A DNA stretch of 31,515 nucleotides from Thiodiazotropha sp050305975 (GTDB taxonomy: Bacteria > Pseudomonadota > Gammaproteobacteria > Chromatiales > Chromatiaceae). The notes under the pieces were generated by a model that saw nothing but the letters and a program-made list of their open reading frames with translations, did no database searches and was not told where the DNA came from. The position numbers and the translations under genes are program-made. Location of the stretch: the NCBI GenBank assembly GCA_050305975.1, contig JBNLGI010000226.1, forward strand, positions 1 to 31,515, read 5' to 3'. Shown here piece by piece: positions 16,127-23,924 of this stretch (position 1 is the first letter of the stretch; the number at the start of each line of letters is the position of its first letter).

Positions 16127-17200
16127 ATGACATTGACCCAGCACTATCAGGCCATCATAGAGGAGGGTGGTTTCCAGCGGGATGCCAATCAGGAGCAGGT
16201 ACTGACGGCCTTCGATCAGCTGGCCGAAGTCCTGCAGCGGAAACCGCAGACCAAGGGGTGGTTGTGGAAACGTCAGACCCTGCCGATACAGGGGCTCTAT
16301 CTCTGGGGTGGGGTCGGCCGCGGCAAGACCTGGCTGATGGACATGTTCTGCAGCCACTGCCGGGGACTGGGGGTCGAGCGCCACCACTTCCACAGTTTCA
16401 TGCGGCAGATGCACGAGGCGTTGAGGCAGATGGAGGGCAGGGCCGCGCCCATGGATCTGATTGTCGGTGAGATGGCGAAGCGCTTCCGGGTCCTCTGTCT
16501 GGATGAGTTTCATGTCATCGACATCGGCGATGCGATGCTGCTGCGCGGTCTGCTGGAGGCGTTGGAGCGGGCCGGCGTCACCCTGGTCACCACCTCCAAC
16601 CAGCCGCCCGACAATCTCTATCTGGGCGGTATCCAGCGGGACAGTTTCCTGCCGGCCATCGAGATACTGAAGCGCAACAACCGGGTCATCGAACTGGCCG
16701 GCGAGCGTGATTACCGTTTACAGCTGTTCGAGGCCTCATCGGTCTATCACACGCCCCTTGGGGATACGGCGATGGTGAGTATGAGCCGGGAGTTCGACCG
16801 TCTGGCCGGCGAGGCGGCGGAGGAGCTGGGCCGGTTTCAGGTGCCGGGGCGGCCGATCCGCTTCTTCAAACGGGGCGGCGGCGTGATCTGGTGCGACTTC
16901 AATGCGCTGTGCGGACCACCCCGCTGGCAGAACGACTATCTGGAGCTGGCGCGCAGCCACCATACCGTGTTCATCTCCGACATCCCCCATCTCGACGGCA
17001 CCTGGGACGACCGCACACGCCGCTTCATCAACCTGATCGACGTCTTCTATGACCGCAAGGTCAAGCTGGTGGTGAGCGCGGAAAACCCTCCGCACGAGAT
17101 CTACAGCGGCTCACGCCTGAAATTCGAGTTTCAGCGCACCGTCAGCCGTCTCAAGGAGATGCAGTCGGCCGCCTATCTGGAGACGCCCCATCTCGGCTAG
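16127..17200 (+). CDS. zapE: AFG1-like ATPase / cell division protein ZapE
   Basis: A 357-residue P-loop ATPase. Walker A is LWGGVGRGKTWLMDMF, followed by the family's H-F-H-x-F-M stretch (HHFHSFMRQMHEAL). Walker B is VLCLDEFHVIDIGDAMLL, sensor 1 is TLVTTSNQPPDNLY, and the C-terminal EFQRTVSRLKEMQS is typical. In E. coli ZapE (YhcM) associates with the Z-ring under stress, and mitochondrial AFG1/LACE1 homologues act in protein quality control. Length fits the family. The neighbours give no functional link. Only a weak ribosome site is visible before the ATG. It ends 35 bp from the convergent oxidoreductase gene. Confidence 0.93.
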   Translation: MTLTQHYQAIIEEGGFQRDANQEQVLTAFDQLAEVLQRKPQTKGWLWKRQTLPIQGLYLWGGVGRGKTWLMDMFCSHCRGLGVERHHFHSFMRQMHEALRQMEGRAAPMDLIVGEMAKRFRVLCLDEFHVIDIGDAMLLRGLLEALERAGVTLVTTSNQPPDNLYLGGIQRDSFLPAIEILKRNNRVIELAGERDYRLQLFEASSVYHTPLGDTAMVSMSREFDRLAGEAAEELGRFQVPGRPIRFFKRGGGVIWCDFNALCGPPRWQNDYLELARSHHTVFISDIPHLDGTWDDRTRRFINLIDVFYDRKVKLVVSAENPPHEIYSGSRLKFEFQRTVSRLKEMQSAAYLETPHLG

Positions 17201-17235
17201 GCGGGGCGGGCGCGTGCCTGCCCGGGTCGCGGCTT

Positions 17236-18330
17236 TCAGCTCTTGAACAGCGTGCCCGCGCCCGCCGGCGCCGAACGCCAGTACTGGGGCGGTGCCGTCA
17301 CCTGGGCGCCGAGGGCGGCGGCGGCATGCCAGGGCCAATGCGGGTCGTAGAGCATGCCGCGCGCCAGCGCCACCAGATCCGCCTGACCCTCGGCGACGAT
17401 CCGCTCCGCCTGTTCGGGTTGCGTGATGAGACCGACCGCGATGGTCGGCAGGCCCGTCTCGCGCCGGATGCGTTCGGCGAAAGGCACCTGAAAACCGGCT
17501 GCCGAAGGGATCTGCTGCAGGGGTGAGAGTCCGCCGCTGGAGACATGGATAAAGGCGCACTCCTGTTGTTTCAGCGCCTGCGCGAGCGCCAGGCTCTGCT
17601 CGATATCCCAACCGCCCTCCACCCAATCGGTGGCCGAGATGCGGATGCCCACCGGCAGCTCCGGCGGCACCGCCGCGCGCACCGCCTCGAAGACCTCGAG
17701 TGGAAAGCGCAGGCGATTCTCCAGTGAGCCGCCATAGGCGTCGTCGCGGACGTTGGAGAGCGGGGAGAGGAACTGGTGCAGCAGGTAGCCATGCGCGGCA
17801 TGGATCTCGATCACTTCGATACCCAGACGATGGGCGCGGCGGGCGGCTTCGACAAAGGCCTTGCGGATCTCCTGCAGGCCCTGGCGATCCAGCGAGGCGG
17901 GTGGCGTTTCGTCTTCGGCCCAGGGTAGGGCGGAAGGAGCCTGAGTCTGCCATCCGCCCTCAGTCGGCGACAGTTGTCCGCGGCCGCTCCAGGGGACGCC
18001 GGTGGAGGCCTTGCGGCCGGCGTGCGCCAGCTGAATGGCGATGGGCATGCCGGAGTAGGCGCGTACGCCCTCGAGCACCCGTCCCAAGGCTTTTTCCGTG
18101 GCGTCATCCCATAGCCCCAGGTCGCTGGGGGAGATACGCCCCTGCGGTGAGACCGCGGTGGCTTCGATAGTCAGCAGCCCGGCCCCGGAGAGTGCCAGCT
18201 GGCCGAGATGGATCAGATGCCAGTCGGTCGCCGCTCCCTCGACTGCCGAATACTGGCACATGGGGGCGATGACGATGCGGTTCTCGAGCGTTCGACTGCC
18301 GAGAGAGTAGGGGCTGAAAAGCTGGCTCAT
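17236..18330 (-). CDS. Old yellow enzyme family NADH:flavin oxidoreductase (YqjM-like)
   Basis: A 364-residue FMN enzyme that should reduce activated C=C bonds (enals, enones) with NAD(P)H. The translation shows IVIAPMCQYSA, whose Cys is the YqjM-class flavin-site cysteine. It also shows IQLAHAGRKAS, VIEIHAAHGYLLHQFLSPLS followed by NVRDDAYGG, and C-terminal VALARGMLYDPHWPWHAAA. The frame stays open upstream to 18426, but the ATG at 18330 is preferred: GGAG sits 10 bases ahead, and MSQLFSPYSLGSRTLENRIV is the family N-terminus. The gene is single on this strand, 220 bp downstream of rtcB. Physiological substrate unknown. Confidence 0.93.
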   Translation of the reverse strand: MSQLFSPYSLGSRTLENRIVIAPMCQYSAVEGAATDWHLIHLGQLALSGAGLLTIEATAVSPQGRISPSDLGLWDDATEKALGRVLEGVRAYSGMPIAIQLAHAGRKASTGVPWSGRGQLSPTEGGWQTQAPSALPWAEDETPPASLDRQGLQEIRKAFVEAARRAHRLGIEVIEIHAAHGYLLHQFLSPLSNVRDDAYGGSLENRLRFPLEVFEAVRAAVPPELPVGIRISATDWVEGGWDIEQSLALAQALKQQECAFIHVSSGGLSPLQQIPSAAGFQVPFAERIRRETGLPTIAVGLITQPEQAERIVAEGQADLVALARGMLYDPHWPWHAAAALGAQVTAPPQYWRSAPAGAGTLFKS

Positions 18331-18550
18331 GCAGGGCACTCCAAAGGATATTGCACTATAAACAGCGTTGCGGACGGGCTCTGGGCGGGTAGGTGCCTTG
18401 AACCCGGCATAAAACGCGAAAGTCATGATTCTGGTATCTCACGGCTGGTCGCTGCAAGTGACACCGTGTCGGCGCAGCCGCTGGCGAGTGCGTTCGGTGG
18501 CTGCGTTGACCGTTTCGGGTCGACGCAAACGGATAGTCCGGGATCGCGAT

Positions 18551-19987
18551 TCAACCCTTGATACAGATGAGGGGAGTGAGTCGGGCGACTTTGCAAGCCA
18601 GTCCGGCACGCTGGCTTGCCTCGACCACGGCGGTGACGTCCTTGTAGGCGTCCGGGGCCTCTTCGGCCACGCCCCGCATCGAAGGGCTGCGGATCAGAAT
18701 CCCTCGCCTGGCCAACTCGTTCACTACCTGGCTGCCATGCCAGCGCTTTTTGGCGGCGTGCCGGCTCATGGCGCGGCCGGCGCCGTGGCAGGCGGAGCTG
18801 AACGACTTTGCCTCCCCCTCCTCGGTGCCGCAGAGGATGTAGGAAGCGGTGCCCATGGAGCCGCCGATCAATACCGGCTGGCCGACCTCCCGATAGTCGG
18901 AGGGCAGGTCGGGGTGCCCGGGACCGAAGGCGCGGGTCGCACCTTTGCGATGGATATAGAGTTCCCGGAGTCCCTCGTCGGTGCGATGCCGCTCCACTTT
19001 GCAGGTATTGTGGGAGACGTCGTAGAGCAGGCTCAGCTCGGCTTCGGGCAGTACCTTTTCGAAGGTGCGCCGGGCCAGATGGGTGAGGATCTGGCGGTTG
19101 GCCAGGGCGCAGTTGATGCCGGCGCGCATGGCCCCCAGGTAGTCCCGGCCGACCTGGGAGTCGAGCGGTGCGCAGGCCAGCTCACGGTCGGGCAGGTCGA
19201 TGCCGTGCTGACCGGCGGTGACCACCATGCGACGCAGGAACTCGGTGCCGATCTGATGGCCCAGACCGCGGGAGCCGCAGTGGATGCTGACCAGGATGTC
19301 TCCGGGTTCGAGGCCGAAACAGGCGGCTGCCTTGTCATCATAGAGTTCCACCACCTCCTGCACCTCGAGATAGTGGTTGCCGGAGCCGAGCGTGCCCATC
19401 TCGTCCCGCTGCCGCCGCTTGGCCTGATCGGAGACGGCGTCCGGGTCGGCGCCCGCCATACGCCCCCCCTCTTCGATGTGTTGCAGGTCTTCGCGATAGC
19501 CATAACCCTGCTTGACGGCCCAGGCGGCACCGCCCTCCAGCATGGCGCGCATGGCGTCGGGCTGGAGCCGCAGCGATCCTGTGCTGCCCAGTCCCGCCGG
19601 AATCGCCTGGAACAGCACATCGGCCAGACGCTCTTTATGGGGTTGCAGCTGTCGAGCCGTCAGCCCGGTATGCAGGGAGCGCACGCCGCATGAGATATCG
19701 AAGCCGACGCCGCCGGCGCAGACCACGCCCCCCTGCGCAGGGTCGAAAGCGGCAACGCCGCCGATGGGGAAACCGTAGCCCCAGTGGGCGTCCGGCATGG
19801 CATAGGCGGCGCCGACGATACCCGGCAGGCTGGCCACGTTGGCGGCCTGCTCGAAGACCTTGTCGTCCATGTTGCCGATCAATCCGGCGTCGGCGTAGAT
19901 CACGGCCGGCACCCGCATGCGGCCGCGGGCGGGGATCTCCCAGACGAACTCGTCACGCTGGATCGGTTTGTACGCAACGCCGGCCAT
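18551..19987 (-). CDS. rtcB: RNA ligase RtcB
   Basis: A 478-residue 3'-phosphate/5'-hydroxyl RNA ligase, Mn- and GTP-dependent, used for RNA repair and in some lineages tRNA splicing. Signature blocks are AYAMPDAHWGYGFPIGGVAA, GGVGFDISCGVR (metal-binding Cys), GSGNHYLEVQEV, SIHCGSRGLGHQIGTE, YDVSHNTCKVE and SSACHGAGRAMSR, whose His is the guanylylation site. The C-terminus is VARLTPLICIKG. AAGGGGGAA lies just ahead of the ATG at 19987. It follows archease by 12 bp, the classic activating partner, so the two are surely co-transcribed. No RtcR-type regulator is in the window. Confidence 0.96.
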   Translation of the reverse strand: MAGVAYKPIQRDEFVWEIPARGRMRVPAVIYADAGLIGNMDDKVFEQAANVASLPGIVGAAYAMPDAHWGYGFPIGGVAAFDPAQGGVVCAGGVGFDISCGVRSLHTGLTARQLQPHKERLADVLFQAIPAGLGSTGSLRLQPDAMRAMLEGGAAWAVKQGYGYREDLQHIEEGGRMAGADPDAVSDQAKRRQRDEMGTLGSGNHYLEVQEVVELYDDKAAACFGLEPGDILVSIHCGSRGLGHQIGTEFLRRMVVTAGQHGIDLPDRELACAPLDSQVGRDYLGAMRAGINCALANRQILTHLARRTFEKVLPEAELSLLYDVSHNTCKVERHRTDEGLRELYIHRKGATRAFGPGHPDLPSDYREVGQPVLIGGSMGTASYILCGTEEGEAKSFSSACHGAGRAMSRHAAKKRWHGSQVVNELARRGILIRSPSMRGVAEEAPDAYKDVTAVVEASQRAGLACKVARLTPLICIKG

Positions 19988-19999
19988 GTCGTTCCCCCT

Positions 20000-20416
20000 T
20001 CAGACGTCCACCACGCACTGGGCCGTCCACTCTCCGTCGGCGCCCTGCCCCACATGCAGATCGGTGTAGGTCGCGCCTTTGATCTCGACGCGCGGGTGGT
20101 GTCGCGAGTGATCGATGTGCTCTCCCCAGGCCGTTGCCTGCAGTCGATTGCCCTCGATTCTGACGCTGTAACGCCCGAACAGCATGCGTCGCAAGGCCAT
20201 CTGATAGACCACCGCATTGAGCCAGTCGGTCAACAGCAACTCCCAATCCGGGGCTTCGCACTCGATGTTCACGGGGATCCGGTCGGCCACATCGGCCGGA
20301 TCGGTGATCACTGCGGTCAAAGCCAGCGCCGCCTGCTCGAAAGCGGCTCTGAGGCTGTTGCCGCAGCCGCGCACACCGATATCGGCCTGGTGGTTGTAGT
20401 GTTCCCAGTGGGGCAT
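20000..20416 (-). CDS. Archease, RtcB-activating protein
   Basis: A 138-residue archease. It begins MPHWEHYNHQADIGVRG, the family's His-x-x-Asp-Ile-Gly start with metal-binding Asp. It ends VEIKGATYTDLHVGQGADGE, where KGATYH/T-type sequence and the final Asp (CVVDV) are conserved. Archease speeds RtcB guanylylation and multiple turnover. The ATG at 20416 has a weak ribosome site. A GTG at 20473 preceded by GGGG would add 19 residues and overlap the upstream gene, but family length favours the ATG. It lies between a YbaK-domain gene (31 bp upstream) and rtcB (12 bp downstream), which suggests one operon. Confidence 0.9.
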   Translation of the reverse strand: MPHWEHYNHQADIGVRGCGNSLRAAFEQAALALTAVITDPADVADRIPVNIECEAPDWELLLTDWLNAVVYQMALRRMLFGRYSVRIEGNRLQATAWGEHIDHSRHHPRVEIKGATYTDLHVGQGADGEWTAQCVVDV

Positions 20417-20447
20417 GAAGCGGCTGCCGGTCGGTCGCGGCCGGGAA

Positions 20448-20918
20448 TCACATGGTGTTGCTGATATGCCCACGTCGTATGCCCCGCATCAAGGCATTGA
20501 ACTGGTCGCCGTCGAGGCGTACCAGATGTTCGTGATCCCCGCCTTCGAAGTAGATGCTGGAGAGCTGCGTGAGGGATTCGTCGAGCACCATCTCCAGGCC
20601 GTAGGCCTCGCCCAGCGGGGGTACCGCTCCCGGATCGCAATCGCTGAAAAGCCGATCGACCTCGGCTTCCGTCGCCATGCGCATGTCGCGTCCCAGTTCT
20701 GCCTGCAGGCGTCGCAGATCGACCCATTCACTGGCGGGGATCACCGCCAGCACGTAACCCGTGAGATCCTTCAGAAGAACGCCTTTGGCGATGTGATCTT
20801 CCGGAACATGGGCGGTGGAGGCGCTCTCGATACTGGAAAGACTCTTGGGATGGGGGACCAGTTCGTACTCCGTGCCGTGGTCGGCCAATACCCGTACTAC
20901 CGATGCAGCTACTGTCAT
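20448..20918 (-). CDS. YbaK/ProX-domain aminoacyl-tRNA deacylase-like protein
   Basis: A 156-residue protein of the YbaK/prolyl-tRNA synthetase editing-domain fold. Motifs include VRVLADHGTEYELVPHPKSL, HIAKGVLLKDLTGYVLAVIP (with the conserved Lys), VDLRRLQAELG, and DCDPGAVPPLGEAYGLEMVL, matching the family's G-x-(V/A)-x-P-x-G loop. Family members hydrolyse mischarged tRNAs in trans, but others have different or unknown substrates; which applies is not visible. The ATG at 20918 is fixed by GGAGGG 6 bases upstream; an upstream in-frame start at 20957 is unlikely. The gene is 31 bp ahead of archease, so it may be part of an RNA repair/quality unit. Confidence 0.87.
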   Translation of the reverse strand: MTVAASVVRVLADHGTEYELVPHPKSLSSIESASTAHVPEDHIAKGVLLKDLTGYVLAVIPASEWVDLRRLQAELGRDMRMATEAEVDRLFSDCDPGAVPPLGEAYGLEMVLDESLTQLSSIYFEGGDHEHLVRLDGDQFNALMRGIRRGHISNTM

Positions 20919-20924
20919 TTCGAT

Positions 20925-20930
20925 CCCTCC
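20925..20930 (-). promoter_or_regulatory. Strong ribosome binding site of the YbaK-domain gene
   Basis: GGAGGG on the minus strand, 6 bases ahead of the ATG at 20918, decides the start against the longer frame from 20957. Confidence 0.65.
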
Positions 20931-20987
20931 CGGTGGTTCAGGGGATACTCTGAACATAGCTTATTCCCAGCGACTATTGGAGGCGAA

Positions 20988-21839
20988 TCACTGAGTTTTC
21001 TGACTCAGACAGAAGGCGATGAACTCATCCAATGCTTGGCGGTAGCGGCTGGAATTCGACACGATCCCGTGGTTATGGCTGCCGTTGAGCTCGAGGAACC
21101 GCTTTGGCGGCCGCGCCGCGGTATGCAGTGTCTGCCCGTGGGAGTAGGGGACCAGGTCGTCCTGGCGGCTGTGGATGACCAGTACGGGCATTCTGATGGC
21201 GTCCAGGCGACTGCGTGTGTCGTAGTCGAATCGGATCAGCCAGCGCACCGGCAGCCAGGGGTAGAGCTCCGCAGCCAGATCGGGGGCGGAGGTGAAGGTC
21301 GACTCCAGCACCACTCCCAGCGCCTGGTGTTGCGAGGCGAGATAAGCCGCCACGGCGCCGCCGAACGAGCGGCCGTGCAGCAGAATGCGCCGGGGAGGGA
21401 TCTGCCGCTGCTCTGTCAAGTAACGCCAGGCCGCCTCGGCGTCGCGGTAGATACCCGCCTCGCTGGGTCGGCCGCCGCTGCGGCCGTAACCCCGATAGTC
21501 GATGATGAGCACTGCCAGGCCGAGCTCGTGGAAGAGTTTCAGCGATGCGAGGCGGTGGGAGATGTTGCCGGCATTCCCATGAAAGAAGAGCAGTGTCGCC
21601 CGCGATGCGGCGTGGGGTAGAAACCAGCCGTCCAGGGTTATCCCGTCATCGGCGGTGAGCGTCACTCTTTCGTAGTCGAGACCGATCTGTCCGGGGGTCT
21701 CGCCGAGCGCGCGCGAAGGCGTCTCGGGCAGGTAGATCAGCTGGGGTTGGTAGAGATAAAGGAAGAGTGACAGCCCCAGGTAAAGGGTCAGGCCCAACAG
21801 CAGAAGCTGGACCACGCCACGGATGGCAGGCTTCAGCAT
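20988..21839 (-). CDS. Membrane-anchored alpha/beta hydrolase (Bem46/ABHD13-like)
   Basis: A 283-residue serine hydrolase. One N-terminal membrane anchor (VVQLLLLGLTLYLGLSLFLY) is followed by YQPQLIYLPETPSR, common in this family. The oxyanion-side motif is LLFFHGNAGN. The nucleophile elbow is GRSFGGA (Ser in GxSxG). The acid is in HSRQDDLVPYSHG and the catalytic His in NGSHNHGI. It probably acts on a small ester, amide or lipid at the membrane; the substrate is unknown. AAGGGA lies 9 bases before the ATG. The YbaK-domain gene starts 69 bp downstream, so it could head the same transcript. Confidence 0.9.
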   Translation of the reverse strand: MLKPAIRGVVQLLLLGLTLYLGLSLFLYLYQPQLIYLPETPSRALGETPGQIGLDYERVTLTADDGITLDGWFLPHAASRATLLFFHGNAGNISHRLASLKLFHELGLAVLIIDYRGYGRSGGRPSEAGIYRDAEAAWRYLTEQRQIPPRRILLHGRSFGGAVAAYLASQHQALGVVLESTFTSAPDLAAELYPWLPVRWLIRFDYDTRSRLDAIRMPVLVIHSRQDDLVPYSHGQTLHTAARPPKRFLELNGSHNHGIVSNSSRYRQALDEFIAFCLSQKTQ

Positions 21840-21929
21840 AATGGCAGTCCCTTGATGAATGCGGTCGCGATGGGGCCAGGCCCCTGATTCCAGAATAGCA
21901 AATCGTTGTCCCGCGCGGTCGCTACCGAG

Positions 21930-22310
21930 TCAAGGCAGAATCGAGACCGAAGAGATCTCGCTAAAACCGTTGAGCTCGCAGCGCCCGGTGACGAAGACCC
22001 TGACCTGCTTCCCCGAGGCGACCGCCTCGAGCAGGGTCTGAAACATCTGTTGTGCTCCGGAGGCGGAGTAATCCTGATAGAAAGTGTCCTTGCTGCGACA
22101 ACCGCCCGGGTTATCGGAGAGATGGAGCCTGACCGTGTAGCGGTGATGACTGGTCGGTGTGAGTTCGGCGATGCCGGCGTAGTCGGTCCAGCCGGATCCG
22201 CCGGCAAGCGCCGGGAGCGGCAGCAGCAGGGTGAGTGCCGACAGCCGCAGCAACCCATGCCGGTAAGTGCGAGAGATCTGTCTGGAGCTGGATGAGGTGT
22301 CGCAACGCAT
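21930..22310 (-). CDS. Small secreted protein, possible SubB-like fold
   Basis: A 126-residue exported protein. The signal peptide is LLRLSALTLLLPLPALA, cut before GGSGW. The mature part of ~90 residues has two cysteines likely to pair, one in GGCRSKDTFYQDY and one in FVTGRCELNGFSEI. The pattern of an early strand, a Cys, a helix LLEAVASGKQV and a final V-x-G-x-C strand recalls small OB-fold proteins like the SubB/pertussis-type B subunits. I rest this on pattern memory only. AGGAG lies 7 bases ahead of the ATG. No A-subunit toxin gene is adjacent, so a toxin role is not suggested. Confidence 0.7.
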   Translation of the reverse strand: MRCDTSSSSRQISRTYRHGLLRLSALTLLLPLPALAGGSGWTDYAGIAELTPTSHHRYTVRLHLSDNPGGCRSKDTFYQDYSASGAQQMFQTLLEAVASGKQVRVFVTGRCELNGFSEISSVSILP

Positions 22311-22375
22311 GCTCTCTCTCCTGAATGGCGATCTCAGATCACTTTGTGCGGATCGGATCCGTGGGTCAGTCCCGT

Positions 22376-22717
22376 TCAGGACTTCCTGACGAACTCCGAT
22401 TTCAGCTTCATGGCGCCGATGCCTTCGATCTTGCAGTCGATGTTGTGGTCGCCCTCCACCAAGCGGATGTTTTTCACCTTGGTCCCGACTTTGACCACGG
22501 ACGAGCTTCCCTTGACCTTCAGATCCTTGATCACGGTGACGCTGTCGCCGTCACTGAGTCGGTTGCCGTTGGCGTCCAGGACGTTCAGCTCGTCGGCTGG
22601 CGACGCCGCTGTTTCATCGGGCGACCACTCGTGGGCACACTCCGGGCAGATCAGCATGTTGCCGTCTTCGTAGGTGTATTCGGAACCGCAGGCGGGGCAG
22701 GGGGGAAGATTGCTCAT
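22376..22717 (-). CDS. PhnA/YjdM family zinc-ribbon protein
   Basis: A 113-residue cytosolic protein. A zinc ribbon at residues 7-29 has two CxxC pairs (CPACGSEYTYEDG, then CPECAHEW). The PhnA domain follows, with VLDANGNRLSDGDSVTVIKD and DLKVKGSSSVVKVGTKVKNI, and ends MKLKSEFVRKS. It matches E. coli YjdM (PhnA), which despite its name is not shown to be needed for phosphonate use; function is unresolved. I see no Shine-Dalgarno sequence before the ATG. It is a single gene on the minus strand, with the secreted protein 65 bp downstream. Confidence 0.92.
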   Translation of the reverse strand: MSNLPPCPACGSEYTYEDGNMLICPECAHEWSPDETAASPADELNVLDANGNRLSDGDSVTVIKDLKVKGSSSVVKVGTKVKNIRLVEGDHNIDCKIEGIGAMKLKSEFVRKS

Positions 22718-22913
22718 GGTACAGACGCTGTTGATGGTGATAAGGATAAAGGTGTGCCGGCAGCAGGCCGGATGCGGGCTATGGTATCAGCATTGGTGAT
22801 TCAACTCAGCCGTCTTCATGGATAGGTGGCCGACACAGGCCTGCTGGCCGTCATGCGTCGGTGGCAGGTGGATCAGCCTGCGAACACTGTCGGGCGGATC
22901 GTTCGTGAGGCGA

Positions 22914-22932
22914 GGGGCGGGAGTGCCGCCCC
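22914..22932 (-). terminator. GC hairpin after the PEBP gene
   Basis: Perfect 7-bp arms GGGGCGG/CCGCCCC close a 5-base loop. The hairpin starts 5 bases after the PEBP-family stop codon on the minus strand. No U-run follows, so it may be an mRNA 3'-end stabiliser or a non-canonical terminator. Confidence 0.5.
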
Positions 22933-22937
22933 GGGTC

Positions 22938-23411
22938 TCAGGATTTGATATAGGTCCCCATCAACACCGCCTGCGCGATGACATGCCCTGCCATGGCGCG
23001 CTCCACCTGATCCTTGGTCGGACTGTTCAGCCCCTCGAGGCGGGTGTCCAGGGCGTAGAGCTTGTGATAGTAACGATGACGGCCGACAGGGGGGCAGGGC
23101 CCACCGTAGCCGGTGCGTTTCCAGTCGTTGATCCCCTCGCCGGTGCCGGCGGGCAGATCGCCTGGCGCGACGCCCTCGGCCAGTTCGCGGGTCTCCGGCG
23201 GCAGATTGAACAGCACCCAGTGGACCCAGGTCATTTTGGGCGCCTTGGGGTCGGGAGCGTCCGGGTCGTCAACGATCAGCACCAGACTACTTGTGTTTTC
23301 AGGTACGCCGTCCCATCGCAGGCGGGGCGAGATGTCTGCCCCCTGACAGGTGAGTCGGGTGGGAATCGCGCCCCCGTCGGAGAATGCGTCGGAGGTCAGT
23401 ATCAGAGGCAT
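22938..23411 (-). CDS. YbhB/YbcL family PEBP (Raf kinase inhibitor-like) protein
   Basis: A 157-residue phosphatidylethanolamine-binding-fold protein. Typical blocks are ADISPRLRWDGVPENTSSLV, LIVDDPDAPDPKAPKMTWVH, WVLFNLPPETREL, and GYGGPCPPVGRHRYYHKLYA, which together form the anion-binding pocket (Asp-Pro-Asp-Ala-Pro and the GxxPP-xx-H-R-Y segment). No signal peptide is visible. Bacterial members have no settled role. GGAGGAG lies just ahead of the ATG. A strong GC hairpin follows the stop. It is separated by 220 bp from the PhnA gene, so it is probably transcribed alone. Confidence 0.93.
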   Translation of the reverse strand: MPLILTSDAFSDGGAIPTRLTCQGADISPRLRWDGVPENTSSLVLIVDDPDAPDPKAPKMTWVHWVLFNLPPETRELAEGVAPGDLPAGTGEGINDWKRTGYGGPCPPVGRHRYYHKLYALDTRLEGLNSPTKDQVERAMAGHVIAQAVLMGTYIKS

Positions 23412-23924
23412 TGTCTTCTCCTCCAGTCAGTATGTATTTAAAGAGTGGAACCGGCGTCTTGAACTGCGGGTAAAGCGTTGCTTGTCTCGGATATGCCAGT
23501 ATTGGGTAAAGTTATTCAGCGTGTGGGTCGACCGGGATCAGATGTTCGATCGGCAACGCTTGTTCCCTGTGATTATAACGTAATAACTCTATGAGCCCTC
23601 AGTATTCGTACATATACGAACAGGATGTCTAATTCAATCGACTGGCTGTTCTGCTTTGCGATACGGATTCAATTGGTCGACGCAACACGTGTGGTAGTGG
23701 CGCATAGTCTCTGCAATCTCCTCTCCGGGAAGATGGAGGTCAATCCCCGCAAGATGCGTGACGAGCGGGTTCTTGACATGATCACACAGACGTCGCCCGG
23801 AGTGGCCGGAATTGAGTGGCTTTGTCCGCCTCCACCCATGAATGGTTGGTTGACCAGTCTGGAAAATCGCGTTTATTCTTTCTATACACAGTGCGCGACT
23901 GCGCCATCATTGTAGGGTAAATGC
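23412..23924. other. 513-bp divergent intergenic region
   Basis: This lies between the PEBP gene (leftward) and the outer-membrane protein gene (rightward), so promoters for both are expected. A 96-codon open frame at 23625-23915 has no recognisable motif or ribosome site and is probably not a gene. An operator-like dyad is at 23605-23620. No other structure is clear. Confidence 0.55.
23605..23620. promoter_or_regulatory. Dyad TTCGTA-N4-TACGAA, possible operator
   Basis: Perfect 6-bp inverted arms flank CATA in the divergent region. The form fits a helix-turn-helix regulator site. The regulator is unknown and none is encoded nearby. Confidence 0.35.

Noticed and set aside
17207..17224. CGGGC/GCCCG stem between zapE and the old yellow enzyme gene
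   Set aside because: Only 5 bp with an 8-base loop in GC-rich sequence and no U-run; not distinguishable from chance.
17111..17953. 280-codon minus-strand frame
   Set aside because: Out-of-frame shadow of the old yellow enzyme gene, with Arg/Gly/Pro-rich composition.
18425..19693. 422-codon plus-strand frame
   Set aside because: Antisense to rtcB, which is unmistakable on the minus strand.
20415..21620. 401-codon plus-strand frame
   Set aside because: Antisense to the YbaK-domain and alpha/beta hydrolase genes, both with clear motifs and ribosome sites.
23625..23915. 96-codon plus frame before the outer-membrane protein
   Set aside because: No ribosome site, no motif, and odd composition; more likely part of the intergenic region, though not excluded.
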